Assembly (NCBI RefSeq): GCF_040273735.1
Contig: NZ_JBELZM010000005.1
Coordinates: 1 to 64,000, forward strand
Direction of reading: 5' to 3'
DNA: 64,000 nucleotides
DNA from: Solibacillus sp040273735
GTDB taxonomy: Bacteria; Bacillota; Bacilli; Bacillales_A; Planococcaceae
This document shows, in pieces, positions 8,613 to 17,793 of this stretch. The notes below the pieces were generated by a model that was not told where the DNA came from, did no database searches, and saw nothing but the letters and a program-made list of their open reading frames with translations. How positions within the stretch are numbered: the stretch's first letter is position 1; each line of letters opens with the position of its first letter. The position numbers were made by a program, and so were the translations under genes.

Positions 8613-9590
8613 TTGAAAGCAATACGAATCAATCAATTTGGAACATCTGAGAATTTAGTAGTTGAGCAAGCAGAGGTAAATACTCCAGCTGAAAATGAAG
8701 TACTGGTAAACCTTCATGCAGCGGGTGTGAATCCTAGCGATGTTTATACTTCTACTGGTACATACGCGATTAAACCGAACCTGCCATATACGCCTGGCTT
8801 GGACGGGGCGGGGATTGTTGAACAAGTTGGAGAACAAGTGACAAACGTAAAAGCAGGGGACCGTGTATTTATCGCGAGCTTGCCGAATGGTAAGTCGACT
8901 GGTACATTAGCACAACAGATTGTTTGTGAAAGCCGCTTTGTTCATCCGATTCCGGAGCATATCACGTTTGAGCAGGGAGCCGCATTAGGAATACCAGCAT
9001 TGACAGCGTACAGAGCATTGGTAGGAAGAGCAAAAGTGAAATCAGGTCAAACGGTTTTCGTTCACGGAGCTAGTGGCGCAGTAGGTTTACAAGCTGTTCA
9101 AATTGCAAAAGCTTTAGGGGCAAAAGTAATTGGAACAGCAAGCCGTGATTCCGGGAAACAACTTGTAAAAGAAGCAGGCGCAGATGTCGTGCTTGATCAT
9201 ATAAAAGAAGAAACAATTGAAACTGTACTTGATGCCAATGAGGGCAAAGGTCCGGATGTCATCATCGAATTTTTGGCAAATGAAAATCTGCAGACCGATT
9301 TGCAGATGCTTGCCAAGCACGGTGTCATCGTTATCGTCGGAAACCGTGGTGAAATTGAAATTAATCCTCGTCTTGTAATGCAAAAAGAATGTGATGTACG
9401 TGGGATGGTACTGTTTAATGTATCGGAAGAAGAACACCAGGAACTGATATATGGTGTGGCAAAGCTGCTGGAAACAGAACAGCTAAGACCAGTTGTAGGT
9501 TACAGTTATCCAATAGAACAGGCTGGCATGGCATTTGATGCAGTTATCAATGGGGAGCATAACGGGAAAGTAGTTATAAAAACTCAATAA
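8613..9590 (+). CDS. NADPH:quinone oxidoreductase, zinc-type alcohol dehydrogenase superfamily
   Basis: A 325-residue MDR-superfamily enzyme. The GroES-like N-terminal half is followed by a Rossmann domain with VFVHGASGAVGLQAVQIAKALG, the NADPH-binding glycine motif. The structural and catalytic zinc ligands of alcohol dehydrogenases are absent, as in quinone oxidoreductases. TTG 8613 (protein MKAIRINQFG) is preferred over GTG 8604, because GGGGTG at 8601-8606 is its ribosome site with 6-nt spacing. It is single-gene, divergent from the serine hydrolase, and ends in a strong terminator. The physiological quinone or enone substrate cannot be told. Confidence 0.85.
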   Translation: MKAIRINQFGTSENLVVEQAEVNTPAENEVLVNLHAAGVNPSDVYTSTGTYAIKPNLPYTPGLDGAGIVEQVGEQVTNVKAGDRVFIASLPNGKSTGTLAQQIVCESRFVHPIPEHITFEQGAALGIPALTAYRALVGRAKVKSGQTVFVHGASGAVGLQAVQIAKALGAKVIGTASRDSGKQLVKEAGADVVLDHIKEETIETVLDANEGKGPDVIIEFLANENLQTDLQMLAKHGVIVIVGNRGEIEINPRLVMQKECDVRGMVLFNVSEEEHQELIYGVAKLLETEQLRPVVGYSYPIEQAGMAFDAVINGEHNGKVVIKTQ

Positions 9591-9599
9591 TACATTTTG

Positions 9600-9628
9600 G
9601 GACTAGTTTAAATGCTAGTCCTTTTTTA
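9600..9628 (+). terminator. Intrinsic terminator after the quinone oxidoreductase
   Basis: GGACTAG and CTAGTCC are separated by an 8-nt loop and followed by six T. Confidence 0.9.
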
Positions 9629-9682
9629 TCTGATAATTCTCATAATAAAGTAAGTACTTGTGATATTATTTTGTCAGTTTAC

Positions 9683-9719
9683 AACTATTTAACAAATAGT
9701 TAACAAAAATTGTTATAAT
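9683..9719 (+). promoter_or_regulatory. Extended -10 promoter overlapped by a palindrome
   Basis: TGTTATAAT (9711-9719) is a TGn-TATAAT extended -10 with no good -35 at 17 nt. Immediately upstream, AACTATTT-AAC-AAATAGTT (9683-9701) is a perfect 8-bp inverted repeat placed over the -35 region, where a repressor or activator could bind. It would drive the 612-residue hypothetical gene. Confidence 0.45.
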
Positions 9720-9756
9720 AGTTGTTATAGAAACGAGAGGAATAGGTAGCAAGTAA

Positions 9757-11595
9757 ATGGGATTTAAAGAGGAATTTAAGCGGGAAATGCGTAACGCTAA
9801 AAATGATATTGCAAAAGAAGTAGAAAAATATTGGGTCCTGGAGTTTGAAGGGCATCAAATAGAAGTAAAGAATGGCATGATGGAAGAAGTTTTAAAGGTA
9901 GACGGCCAAATGATTGCACAAAATGTACGGAAATCAATCTGGTCGCATATAATGCCATTTTCAACGATGAAAGGATCGTTCCAATCAAAAAGCGGTAAGA
10001 CTCATAAAGTGTATGTGAAAATAGGCGGCTTTGTTAAATTGAATATAACGGTGAAAGTGGATGGAAAACAGCTGCTCCATGAGGCTATGAAACTGCAATT
10101 TTTACCTTGGGCAAATAAGGAGTTTATAGTTCCTTTCCTTGAAGAGCAATTTCAGCAGAATGAGCTGCTTATAACTAAAGATTTGCCGGATGACGATTTT
10201 TTATATGATGAATATCATCCGAAATTTGCGCCAGGATTTGCAGACCAGCTTCATCAAGAGGCAGTAACGCCATTTTATACGAAAAAGCTGATAAAGTTAT
10301 TTTTAGAACAGGTAGCGAATCCGAGTGATCAAACAAGGAAAACAACCTACGAGAAAATTAAAGATGAAAAGGTCATCAGCTATTTCCATGAATTTCTGGA
10401 GCTGTTTTCTGAAGCTGAAAAAGATGAAGACCGAGTGAAAGATGAGGCGATTTGGCTGCTTGAACATGCAGCGCATCGCGAAGTTGTGAAATTCGCGCTT
10501 CTCGTGTTAGGATCAGTTAAATGTGAAGAGTATAAGGAACGTTTGAAAGTGATTGCATTACATGAAGAATTCACAGGAGTAGCCTTATTTGCGTTAACTA
10601 ACGGCACAACAAACAGTAATGAGACAGTATGGCATATTGCGCAAAATGTTTCGGACTGGGGTAAACTCGAAGCACTGAATTTCCTGGATGCCTCAAATGA
10701 TGATATCCGACAGTGGATATTGCTGGAAGGGATAAAAAATACCGTACCCGGTAATGCGTCAGCATTAATGTGTGCTGAAAAAGGAAAGCTTGATATTGAA
10801 TTGCATGAAAAAATTATTTCCGGGAAAATATTTGACAGTGCAGGGTCATTAATATTAGCTCTTTTATACGAAGGGGCTTATCAAATGATGGATGAATATG
10901 AGTATGCAGGTCAAGTATTGATGCGCTATACACATCATGCAAAAACACATTGCCTGACATTCAGCCAATTTTTTATTTTGACACAAATCTATGAGTACTT
11001 GCAATATGATGAAGAAACATGGAAGGATCGTTTTTCTTCCAACTGGAAACCGCATGAAAAGCGAACAGTAGAAGAAAACATCGAAGAAATTGCCAAAAAT
11101 CCATTATGGCTGCAGGAAGCGTTGGAAATACTGCAAAGTGACCACAAGCATGAGGAGAAGGCGTTAGCAGTAGCAAAATTTTATAAAGCAGACATAACGG
11201 ACATCGTATTCGAAAAATTGAAAAATAATCCGGAAAACGTACAATATTATTATTCATTATTTGCCGCGAAGGATTCGCATATTATCGAACGGCTAATAGA
11301 AATTACGCATTATTTTGGAGATTTCAATGAACTGACGAACGACCAGAAAGTTGTTGTTTTATCTCTTATTGAAGAACTGGATCAGTATAATGGTGTGGGT
11401 ATTGAATTTATAGGGCAGGCATTAAAAACTACTGACGACCATTTACAGTATATGGCGATTCAGACATTACAGTCATTCGATTGTGCACATTGGCAAGGTA
11501 CAGAAATCGAACAGCTTGTTGTGCGTTATGCAAAAGAATCAAAAGATCCAGATGTAAAGGAAATCGCCAAGCAATTGCTTGCTATAAATGAATAG
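9757..11595 (+). CDS. Hypothetical 612-residue cytosolic protein with helical-repeat C-terminus
   Basis: I do not recognise the family. There is no signal peptide or membrane segment. Residues 1-130 look like a beta-rich domain with lysine- and valine-rich strands (FQSKSGKTHKVYVKIGGFVK). Residues 180-612 are almost entirely helical, with HEAT/TPR-like periodicity such as EAIWLLEHAAHREVVKFALL and ending in a conserved-looking HEAT-like pair near 545-610. Such a layout suits a scaffold or protein-interaction role. The gene stands alone between terminators. ATG 9757 follows GAGAGG at 9735-9740; the spacing is rather long. Confidence 0.7.
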   Translation: MGFKEEFKREMRNAKNDIAKEVEKYWVLEFEGHQIEVKNGMMEEVLKVDGQMIAQNVRKSIWSHIMPFSTMKGSFQSKSGKTHKVYVKIGGFVKLNITVKVDGKQLLHEAMKLQFLPWANKEFIVPFLEEQFQQNELLITKDLPDDDFLYDEYHPKFAPGFADQLHQEAVTPFYTKKLIKLFLEQVANPSDQTRKTTYEKIKDEKVISYFHEFLELFSEAEKDEDRVKDEAIWLLEHAAHREVVKFALLVLGSVKCEEYKERLKVIALHEEFTGVALFALTNGTTNSNETVWHIAQNVSDWGKLEALNFLDASNDDIRQWILLEGIKNTVPGNASALMCAEKGKLDIELHEKIISGKIFDSAGSLILALLYEGAYQMMDEYEYAGQVLMRYTHHAKTHCLTFSQFFILTQIYEYLQYDEETWKDRFSSNWKPHEKRTVEENIEEIAKNPLWLQEALEILQSDHKHEEKALAVAKFYKADITDIVFEKLKNNPENVQYYYSLFAAKDSHIIERLIEITHYFGDFNELTNDQKVVVLSLIEELDQYNGVGIEFIGQALKTTDDHLQYMAIQTLQSFDCAHWQGTEIEQLVVRYAKESKDPDVKEIAKQLLAINE

Positions 11596-11607
11596 GTAAC
11601 GCTGTTT

Positions 11608-11645
11608 AAAAATTCGAAGTGCTACTACAGGCTTCGAATTTTTGT
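11608..11645 (+). terminator. Intrinsic terminator after the 612-residue protein gene
   Basis: A 12-bp perfect stem, AAAAATTCGAAG with CTTCGAATTTTT, has a 12-nt loop. Confidence 0.85.
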
Positions 11646-11726
11646 GCTTTAGCTTTACGGTGAAATGTTTACTGACAAACACAAAGGGAATATTTTTAAT
11701 AAGTCAATTTGTAAAGGAGTTTGATT

Positions 11727-13153
11727 ATGCTAAATCATACAAAACAATACATCAATGGGGAATGGGTTGATTCTACTGGAACAGATACAATTGAAGTAAT
11801 TAATCCTGCGACAGAGGAAGTGATTGGTAAGATTAGCAGCGGAACTAAAGAAGATGTGAATCGAGCGGTCAAGGCGGCGAAGGAAGCATTTCCTTCCTTT
11901 TCAAAAATGACAGTGGACGAGCGAATCAAGCTGTTGGAAGCAATTGCTGAAGAATATGAAAATCGTAAAGACGATTAGTGGAAATTATGACCGCTGAATT
12001 AGGTGCGCCTATTACAAAATCGAAGGAAATCCATTATAAAATGGGGCTAACGCACTTTAAAGAGGCGGCAGAACAATTGAAAACATTTAAGTTTACTGAA
12101 GAAAGAGAGAAATCATATATTCAAAAAGAACCGATTGGTGTAGCAGGACTCATTACACCATGGAATTTCCCGACAAATCAGATTTCCACAAAGCTTGCCA
12201 GTGCATTGGCAGCCGGTTGTACAATGGTAGTAAAGCCTGCTTCTCAAACACCATTTGCAGCAGTAATTCTGGCGGAAATTTTGGATAAAGTGGGTGTTCC
12301 AAAAGGTGTCTTTAATCTTGTCAACGGTTCGGGTTCAACAGTGGGTGAAGCAATCAGTACTCATCCGGATGTGGACATTGTATCTTTTACTGGTTCAGGT
12401 GAAGTTGGCAGCGGATTAATGAAGAATGCTGCAGAAGATATTAAAAATATTTCATTGGAACTTGGCGGCAAATCACCATTCGTTATTTTAAAGGATGCGG
12501 ATGTAAAAGAAGCAGCGAAATCGGCATTAGGGCAAATCGCTATGAATACAGGGCAAGTATGTTCAGCTGCGACACGCATGATTGTACCGGAAGAAATGCA
12601 TGATGAATTTATAGAATCAATGAAAGAATTAGTCACGGAATTTCCTGTAGGGGATCCACAGGACGAAAATACTTTTATGGGTCCGCAAGTTTCCAAAGAT
12701 CAGTGGGAAACCGTTCAATCCTATATTAAAAAAGGTGAGGAAGAAGGCGCAAAAATTGTAATCGGCGGCCCTGGCAGACCTGATGGAATCGATAAAGGGT
12801 TCTTCTCCAAAATAACTGTGTTTACAAATGTGAAAAACGATATGACAATTGCTCAAGAGGAAATCTTTGGTCCGGTAATGTCCGTTATCACCTATAAAGA
12901 TTTAGACGAAGCAATTGATATTGCCAACGATACGATTTATGGACTTGCCGGTTATGTATTCGGAAATGATAAAGAAGAACTGAAGAAAGTCGCTTTCTCA
13001 ATCCGAGCGGGGCAAATCCGTATTAACAATAGTGAAACGGATCGTTCGGCACCATTTGGCGGATTTAAGCACTCTGGTATTGGCCGTGAATGGGGCGATT
13101 ATGGTATCGAGGAATTTCTTGAGCCAAAAGCGATTATGGGAATGCCATTCTAA
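11727..13153 (+). pseudogene. Aldehyde dehydrogenase gene interrupted by a -1 frameshift
   Basis: The NAD(P)-dependent aldehyde dehydrogenase family is clear: NPATEEVIGKISSGTKEDVN, PWNFPTNQISTKLASALAAG, catalytic Glu in LELGGKSPF, catalytic Cys in NTGQVCSAATR, and PFGGFKHSGIGRE. The frame starting at ATG 11727 (AAAGGAG 7 nt upstream) stops at TAG after ENRKDD near 11978. The remaining 391 residues continue in another frame from EIMTAELGAP. One missing T near 11976 (GAC GAT T[T]A GTG GAA) explains it; repaired, the protein would be about 475 residues, a normal length. No slippery heptamer or downstream structure suggests programmed shifting. Either the gene is inactive or this is a sequencing error. 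Confidence 0.85.
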
Positions 13154-13157
13154 TTGG

Positions 13158-13195
13158 AAAGCTGTCCAAGTATCAGTAACTTGGGCAGCTTTTTG
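13158..13195 (+). terminator. Intrinsic terminator after the aldehyde dehydrogenase
   Basis: AAAGCTGTCCAAGT pairs with ACTTGGGCAGCTTT around a 7-nt loop, and a T-run follows. Confidence 0.9.
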
Positions 13196-13219
13196 TGTTT
13201 AGGGGTACCGAGGAGGGTT

Positions 13220-13390
13220 ATTAGAACAGTTAATGAGTATATTAGAAGAAGTACGCTGGTTATTTGAAGATTTAAGGGGAATATTAGAAGAGTTTAGCCT
13301 CTTATTAGAAGAATCATCAAACATATTAGATTTTCGGGATTTTATTAGAACAAATAAAATTATATTAGCAGATTTAAGAATTTATTAGAA
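13220..13390 (+). repeat. 21-bp periodic ATTAGAA repeat array (possible 51-residue ORF)
   Basis: ATTAGAA or a one-base variant occurs at 13220, 13241, 13262 (ATTTGAA), 13283, 13304 and 13325, each exactly 21 bp apart. It continues at 13344, 13364 and 13384 with 19- to 20-bp steps. The spacers differ. Read in frame, the array encodes heptads of the form ILEExxx. An ATG at 13233 gives a 51-residue frame ending at TAG 13386-13388, but its ribosome site (GAGGAGGG) is 15 nt away. I favour a non-coding intergenic repeat family over a translated coiled coil, but cannot exclude either. Confidence 0.7.
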
Positions 13391-13642
13391 AAACGGTACA
13401 CGACACCCCCCGAAAATAATCAACTAAGATTCAAGTTATCCATAGGTGACTAAAAATTCTGAAAATTATTGCGCGGGCAATATTTCCTCGTTTGCCCTAA
13501 AATAATTTCCTGAATTTCCTCTAGTTACGCCTTCTTTAATTGATACAATTGATCATTATGCATTATTTGTTTCCTTTCTTGCCTGTATCTAACAGGAACA
13601 AAGATAACTTAATTCGGTGCAAATATTCTCTCAAATTAAAAA
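13391..13642. other. Intergenic stretch with two small hairpins, no gene seen
   Basis: No frame with a plausible start is visible on either strand. GGGCAA (13475-13480) pairs with TTGCCC (13492-13497), and CCTGT/ACAGG form a small hairpin near 13582-13596. Neither is followed by a T-run. Nothing else is recognisable. Confidence 0.5.
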
Positions 13643-13674
13643 ATCCCCTGGAGTGAATGAACTCACAGGAGATT
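13643..13674 (-). terminator. Terminator of the sulfonate-type operon
   Basis: On the minus strand AATCTCCTGTGAGT pairs with ACTCCAGGGGATT around a short loop and is followed by TTTTTT. It lies 84 nt past the stop codon of the monooxygenase gene. Confidence 0.85.
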
Positions 13675-13757
13675 CGTGCGGAATTTTTTATGGAAATTAA
13701 TCAATTCATTGGGAAATAGGGAGGAATTTCTATTGCAAGTTCATAGCCAGCACAACA

Positions 13758-15113
13758 TTAAATTTGTAAGCTCACTTGCCCATTATGCTGTTTAAAGTGG
13801 TTTCTTTCTGGCCGGACTAAACCTAAATGCTCTCTTAGCGTATCACCTTCATACTCTTCCCGGAAAAGACCACGTTTTTGAAGCTCGGGAATTACTAAAT
13901 CCACAAAAGTAGTTAAATGATCTGGCAGGACAGGTGGCATAATATTAAAGCCATCGCAAGCATATTCATTAAACCAAAGCTCCAGTAAATCTGCCAGCTG
14001 TGCAGGTGTGCCGACAAATTCCAGATGGCCTCGTGCTCCATGCATTTTACGGCCAAGTTGGGCAATAGAAAGATTCGCTTCATGTGCAGAGTCTATAAAC
14101 AACTGGATTCGGCTCTTCATCGCATTTGATTGTGCAGCTAAGTCCGGCAGCTCAGGAAGGAGACCAGTTGCCGGATAGGAGGATAAATCAATTCCTAAAA
14201 AAGCGGATACGGTTTTCGAAGCGTCTTCATCCGAAATTAATTGGTTGAGCTCTTCATATTTTGCCCAAGCAGCTTCTTCTGTTTCGGCAATGACCGGTGA
14301 AATACCAGGCATGATTTTGATGCTGTTTGGATCACGGTTTTCTTCAGCCAATTTCGCCTGGATCTTTTTATAAAATGCTTTTGAACTTTCCAGTGATTGA
14401 CTTGCAGTAAAGACTACTTCACCGGTTTTTGCAGCGAAGGCAATCCCGGCATCTGAACCGCCTGCTACAACGAGTACCGGATAGCCTTGCGGTGGACGGG
14501 GAACATTTAATGGTCCACGTGAGGCATACCATTCTCCTTTATAATTTATTTCCTTAACGGAACCAGGCTTAATAAAGCGGCGGTTTTCCTTATCGTTAAT
14601 GATTGCACCGTCTTCCCAGCTATCCCATAGATTACGTACCAAATCTACATATTCTTCCGCCATTTTATATCGAAGCCCGTGTTCAGGATGTTTTTCTTTA
14701 CCAAAGTTCTGTGCTTCAGTGTCGTGCTGTGAGGTTACAATATTCCATGCTGCCCGTCCCCGGCTAATATGGTCCAATGTTGCATAGCGTCTGGCAAGAT
14801 GGAACGGTTTGTTGTATGTCGTAGAACTTGTAGCTGTTAATCCTAACTTTTTTGTGTGAACGGCTATTGCTGATAAGAGAGTGACTGGATCAAGCATACC
14901 GGATGCCGTCTGTTCAGCGCCAGAAACATGGAGGTAATCCGCCAGAAACATCATATCGAATTTACCACGTTCGGCAGTTTTTGCGACTTGAATGAAGTAA
15001 TCAATATCAAAAGGGTTATGGCCAGATCCAGACGGATGACGCCAACTTTCACTATGATGACCACTATAATAAATAAAAGCACCTAAACTTAATTTACCTT
15101 CTCTTTTACTCAT
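13758..15113 (-). CDS. FMN-dependent LLM-class monooxygenase, NtaA/SnaA/DszA family
   Basis: A 451-residue luciferase-like monooxygenase of the nitrilotriacetate/dibenzothiophene-sulfone group. It has GAFIYYSGHHSESWRHP near the start, TAERGKFDMMFLADYLHVSG, TSSTTYNKPFHLARRYATLD and SRGRAAWNIVTSQHD, all family hallmarks. Such enzymes use FMNH2 from a separate reductase and O2 to cleave C-S or C-N bonds. Last in the operon behind a sulfonate-type ABC importer, it probably releases sulfite from an imported organosulfur compound, the role of SsuD in B. subtilis, although it is of a different LLM subfamily. No flavin reductase lies beside it. AAGGAGG precedes ATG 15113 by 7 nt. Confidence 0.85.
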   Translation of the reverse strand: MSKREGKLSLGAFIYYSGHHSESWRHPSGSGHNPFDIDYFIQVAKTAERGKFDMMFLADYLHVSGAEQTASGMLDPVTLLSAIAVHTKKLGLTATSSTTYNKPFHLARRYATLDHISRGRAAWNIVTSQHDTEAQNFGKEKHPEHGLRYKMAEEYVDLVRNLWDSWEDGAIINDKENRRFIKPGSVKEINYKGEWYASRGPLNVPRPPQGYPVLVVAGGSDAGIAFAAKTGEVVFTASQSLESSKAFYKKIQAKLAEENRDPNSIKIMPGISPVIAETEEAAWAKYEELNQLISDEDASKTVSAFLGIDLSSYPATGLLPELPDLAAQSNAMKSRIQLFIDSAHEANLSIAQLGRKMHGARGHLEFVGTPAQLADLLELWFNEYACDGFNIMPPVLPDHLTTFVDLVIPELQKRGLFREEYEGDTLREHLGLVRPERNHFKQHNGQVSLQI

Positions 15114-15126
15114 TTAAAATTCCTCC

Positions 15127-15939
15127 TTAACCTTTGTATGTGTCCCGCCATTTTAAGGCGCGTTTTTCAAATAAACCGACAAGCGAATCTGTTAACTTGC
15201 CGAGGATGATAAATATAATTAGTCCGACAAATACAATATCCGTTTGGGAATAGGCGCGGGCATCCTGAATCATATAGCCGACACCAGCACTTGCGCCCAT
15301 CATTTCGCTCACAACGAGCACGAGCCAAGACGTTCCCATTGCCAGACGAAGACCGAGTAGTATATTTGGCATCGCAGAAGGAAAGATGAGCTTCGTCAGC
15401 TTTTCTTTAAAGGAATATTGTAAAATACCGGTTACTTCATAAAGTTTTTGATCAACAAGACGAATGCCAAGAAAAATATTGACGTATACCGGGAAAAATG
15501 CGCCAAGTGCGATCATCAAAACTTTGCTGAACTCACCAACGCCAAACCATAGGATAAAAAGCGGAATGAGCGATAATAACGGAACTGTTCGTAGCATTTG
15601 AAGGGACGGATCAATAATCTGCTGTGCAATTTTGCTGAAGCCGGTTGCAACTCCTAAAATAATGGCAGTGATGGTACCTAAAAGAAAGCCTAGTACTACC
15701 CTCTGTCCACTGGCAAGTAAATGTACAGATAGATCACCATTGCTTAATAAAAGCCAAAATGTCGATAAAATTTTTAGCGGTGTAGGTAAAATATGTTCTT
15801 CTAAGATACCGAGCGTACCGGCCAATTGCCAGAGCACCAATATTGATACAGGAAAATAGAGTGGATATAAAAAACGGTAAAATTTTTGTAATGGCCATTT
15901 TCGTTTTACTTCCACTGTTTCTTTCGAAAGTAGTGTCAT
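15127..15939 (-). CDS. SsuC/TauC-type ABC transporter permease (second of two)
   Basis: A 270-residue inner-membrane permease with about six hydrophobic segments. The cytoplasmic EAA-like loop lies in YEVTGILQYSFKEKLTKLIF...PNILLGLRLAMGTSW. It is clearly paralogous to the gene at 15940-16761, sharing IPLFILWFGVGE and GLRL-GxSWLxLVV blocks. It ends 13 nt before the monooxygenase start and follows the other permease directly. Two different permeases suggest a heterodimeric channel, whereas SsuC of B. subtilis is a single gene. Substrate by context: sulfonates or similar organosulfur compounds. Confidence 0.85.
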   Translation of the reverse strand: MTLLSKETVEVKRKWPLQKFYRFLYPLYFPVSILVLWQLAGTLGILEEHILPTPLKILSTFWLLLSNGDLSVHLLASGQRVVLGFLLGTITAIILGVATGFSKIAQQIIDPSLQMLRTVPLLSLIPLFILWFGVGEFSKVLMIALGAFFPVYVNIFLGIRLVDQKLYEVTGILQYSFKEKLTKLIFPSAMPNILLGLRLAMGTSWLVLVVSEMMGASAGVGYMIQDARAYSQTDIVFVGLIIFIILGKLTDSLVGLFEKRALKWRDTYKG

Positions 15940-16761
15940 TTATTTCCCTCCTTCGAAATTGCTCTGCCATTTCAACAATCTTTTCTCAACAGTCAGAACA
16001 ATAAAATCGGATAACTTGCCGAGTAATGCGAAGATAATAATTCCTACAAAAACTGTAGTAATAATAGACATAGACCGAGCATCATTTATTAAAAATCCTA
16101 TGCCTTGTGTTGAGCCCATCATTTCCGCGACTACCAACCCGAGCCATGAAACCCCTACTGACAAGCGTAAACCTAGTAAAATATGCGGGAGCGCGGACGG
16201 GATAATCAGTTTTATAACGAGCTGCGTTCTAGTAAACTGCAATACACGCGCTACTTCGAATAACTTGCTGTCGGCTGAGCGAATTCCCAAAAACGTATTA
16301 ATATACAGCGGAAAAAAAGCGCCTTTTGCGATTAGCAATAGTTTTGATGTTTCCCCAAAGCCAAACCATAAGATGAAAAGCGGGGCAATTGCTAGATGTG
16401 GCAGCATGCGAATCATTTGAATAGTTGGATCATATGCACGTTGGCATTTATAGGAAAACCCAATAATAATGCCTAGCACCAAACCAAGAGATCCGCCAAT
16501 AGCCAGACCGGACAGAGCTCTTATAACGGATACTTGCAGATGTCCAAGTAAATGCTGTTGCTGAAGTAAATAAATGAATTCATTCCAAATAGCTGATGGA
16601 GCAGGGAGCAGAAGTGGGTTTAAATAGCCACTATGTCCTGCCCATTCCCAAATTATAAGTAAGCCAACAGGTAGAAGTGCACCAAGTAGTAGCTGCCTGC
16701 TCCTCACAGTAAAAGTGATTTTTTTCCTGTCTTTAGTAAGAGTTTTATTAATTGATACCAT
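15940..16761 (-). CDS. SsuC/TauC-type ABC transporter permease (first of two)
   Basis: A 273-residue permease with about six membrane segments and the family blocks LLPAPSAIWNEF, IAPLFILWFGFGETSK, FLGIRSADSKLFEVARVLQF and PHILLGLRLSVGVSWLGLVV. Its stop codon directly abuts the start of the second permease. GAGGAGG lies upstream of ATG 16761. With the paralogue it would form the transmembrane pathway energised by the ATPase at 17794-18570. Confidence 0.85.
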   Translation of the reverse strand: MVSINKTLTKDRKKITFTVRSRQLLLGALLPVGLLIIWEWAGHSGYLNPLLLPAPSAIWNEFIYLLQQQHLLGHLQVSVIRALSGLAIGGSLGLVLGIIIGFSYKCQRAYDPTIQMIRMLPHLAIAPLFILWFGFGETSKLLLIAKGAFFPLYINTFLGIRSADSKLFEVARVLQFTRTQLVIKLIIPSALPHILLGLRLSVGVSWLGLVVAEMMGSTQGIGFLINDARSMSIITTVFVGIIIFALLGKLSDFIVLTVEKRLLKWQSNFEGGK

Positions 16762-16782
16762 GACAACGCCTCCTCAAAAGAA

Positions 16783-17778
16783 TTACTTAACGGCTTCCTT
16801 ATAAAAGCGATTGTCGAATATTTTGGAAACATCGATTCTTTGACGAATCGTCCCATGTTCATATTGAAAATCTGCCGTTTTTTGGTGTTCCTCAATAATT
16901 GCATCTTCTACTAAAATATTTATGCTTTTTGAGCGTTGCCTTGTTTGCTCTATTAACGCAACTGGTAGGTTACGTTCTTTCGCATAACGCTCAACGGCTT
17001 CCTCTTCGTTTGCTGTTTCCCATGCCAAAAGTTCATTAAATGTTTTTAAATACGTCACAACTAGTTCAGGATTTTCTTCAGTAAATTTTGACCGTGCAAT
17101 CGTATATGAAGGGGAGAGAAGACCGACTGATTCTCCGTCTGCTATTATTGTTCCTTTATCAGACAGTGTATTAATAGTTAAGTAAGGTTCCCAAATTGCC
17201 CATGCATCCACACCACCTGAATCAAATGCGGCTTGTGCTTCATCAGGATTTAAATTGATTAACTCCACTTCATCTGGATTGATGTTTAATTTATCAAAGC
17301 TTCGTAAAATAAAATCATAGGCATTCGTTCCTTTGCCGACAGCAACTTTCTTACCTTTCAACTCTTCCATTGATGTAATGCCGCTGGATGATTGGACAAT
17401 AACCCCTACATTTTTCTTGCCTTCCAATGTTTGAGAAATAATCTTGAACGGGATATTGGCCGCTTGTGCTGTAATGACAGGCATATTGCCAAGTCCCGCA
17501 AAATCCAATTTGTTAGAGGCAATTGCTTCTGTCATTGGTGGGCCACTATGGAATTCTACCCATTCTACTGTTGCACCGTACGATGCAAATGCTTTTTCAA
17601 ATAATTGATCTTCCCTTGCCTTTCCGAACAAGCCGCCACTGCCTTGAACACCGATTCGAACAACTACATCATTATTATTTGAAGATGCTTTTGTTTTTTT
17701 GGATGTTTCATCACTTGCACACGCTGCCAACAGGAAGGTTAAAGCTAATAATAATAATGTGAATAACTGTTTTTTCAT
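16783..17778 (-). CDS. Sulfonate/taurine-type substrate-binding lipoprotein (SsuA-like)
   Basis: A 331-residue extracellular binding protein. The signal peptide MKKQLFTLLLLALTFLLAAC ends in a lipobox (LAAC), so Cys20 is lipidated and tethered to the membrane. The family blocks RIGVQGSGGLFGKAREDQLF, SNKLDFAGLGNMPVITAQAA, KGKKVAVGKGTNAYDFI and GGVDAWAIWEPYLT are typical of SsuA/TauA/ThiY-like proteins. It lies between the ATPase and the permeases. The ligand class is assigned from context and family, not from pocket residues. Confidence 0.87.
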   Translation of the reverse strand: MKKQLFTLLLLALTFLLAACASDETSKKTKASSNNNDVVVRIGVQGSGGLFGKAREDQLFEKAFASYGATVEWVEFHSGPPMTEAIASNKLDFAGLGNMPVITAQAANIPFKIISQTLEGKKNVGVIVQSSSGITSMEELKGKKVAVGKGTNAYDFILRSFDKLNINPDEVELINLNPDEAQAAFDSGGVDAWAIWEPYLTINTLSDKGTIIADGESVGLLSPSYTIARSKFTEENPELVVTYLKTFNELLAWETANEEEAVERYAKERNLPVALIEQTRQRSKSINILVEDAIIEEHQKTADFQYEHGTIRQRIDVSKIFDNRFYKEAVK

Positions 17779-17793
17779 AAAATTTCTCTCCTT

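Noticed and set aside
11970..11990. Programmed ribosomal frameshift in the aldehyde dehydrogenase gene
   Set aside because: No slippery heptamer, internal ribosome site or pseudoknot-like sequence at the junction; this enzyme family is not known to use frameshifting.
13220..13390. CRISPR array
   Set aside because: Only a 7-bp motif is shared, the period is 21 bp and shortens to 19-20, and no cas gene is near.
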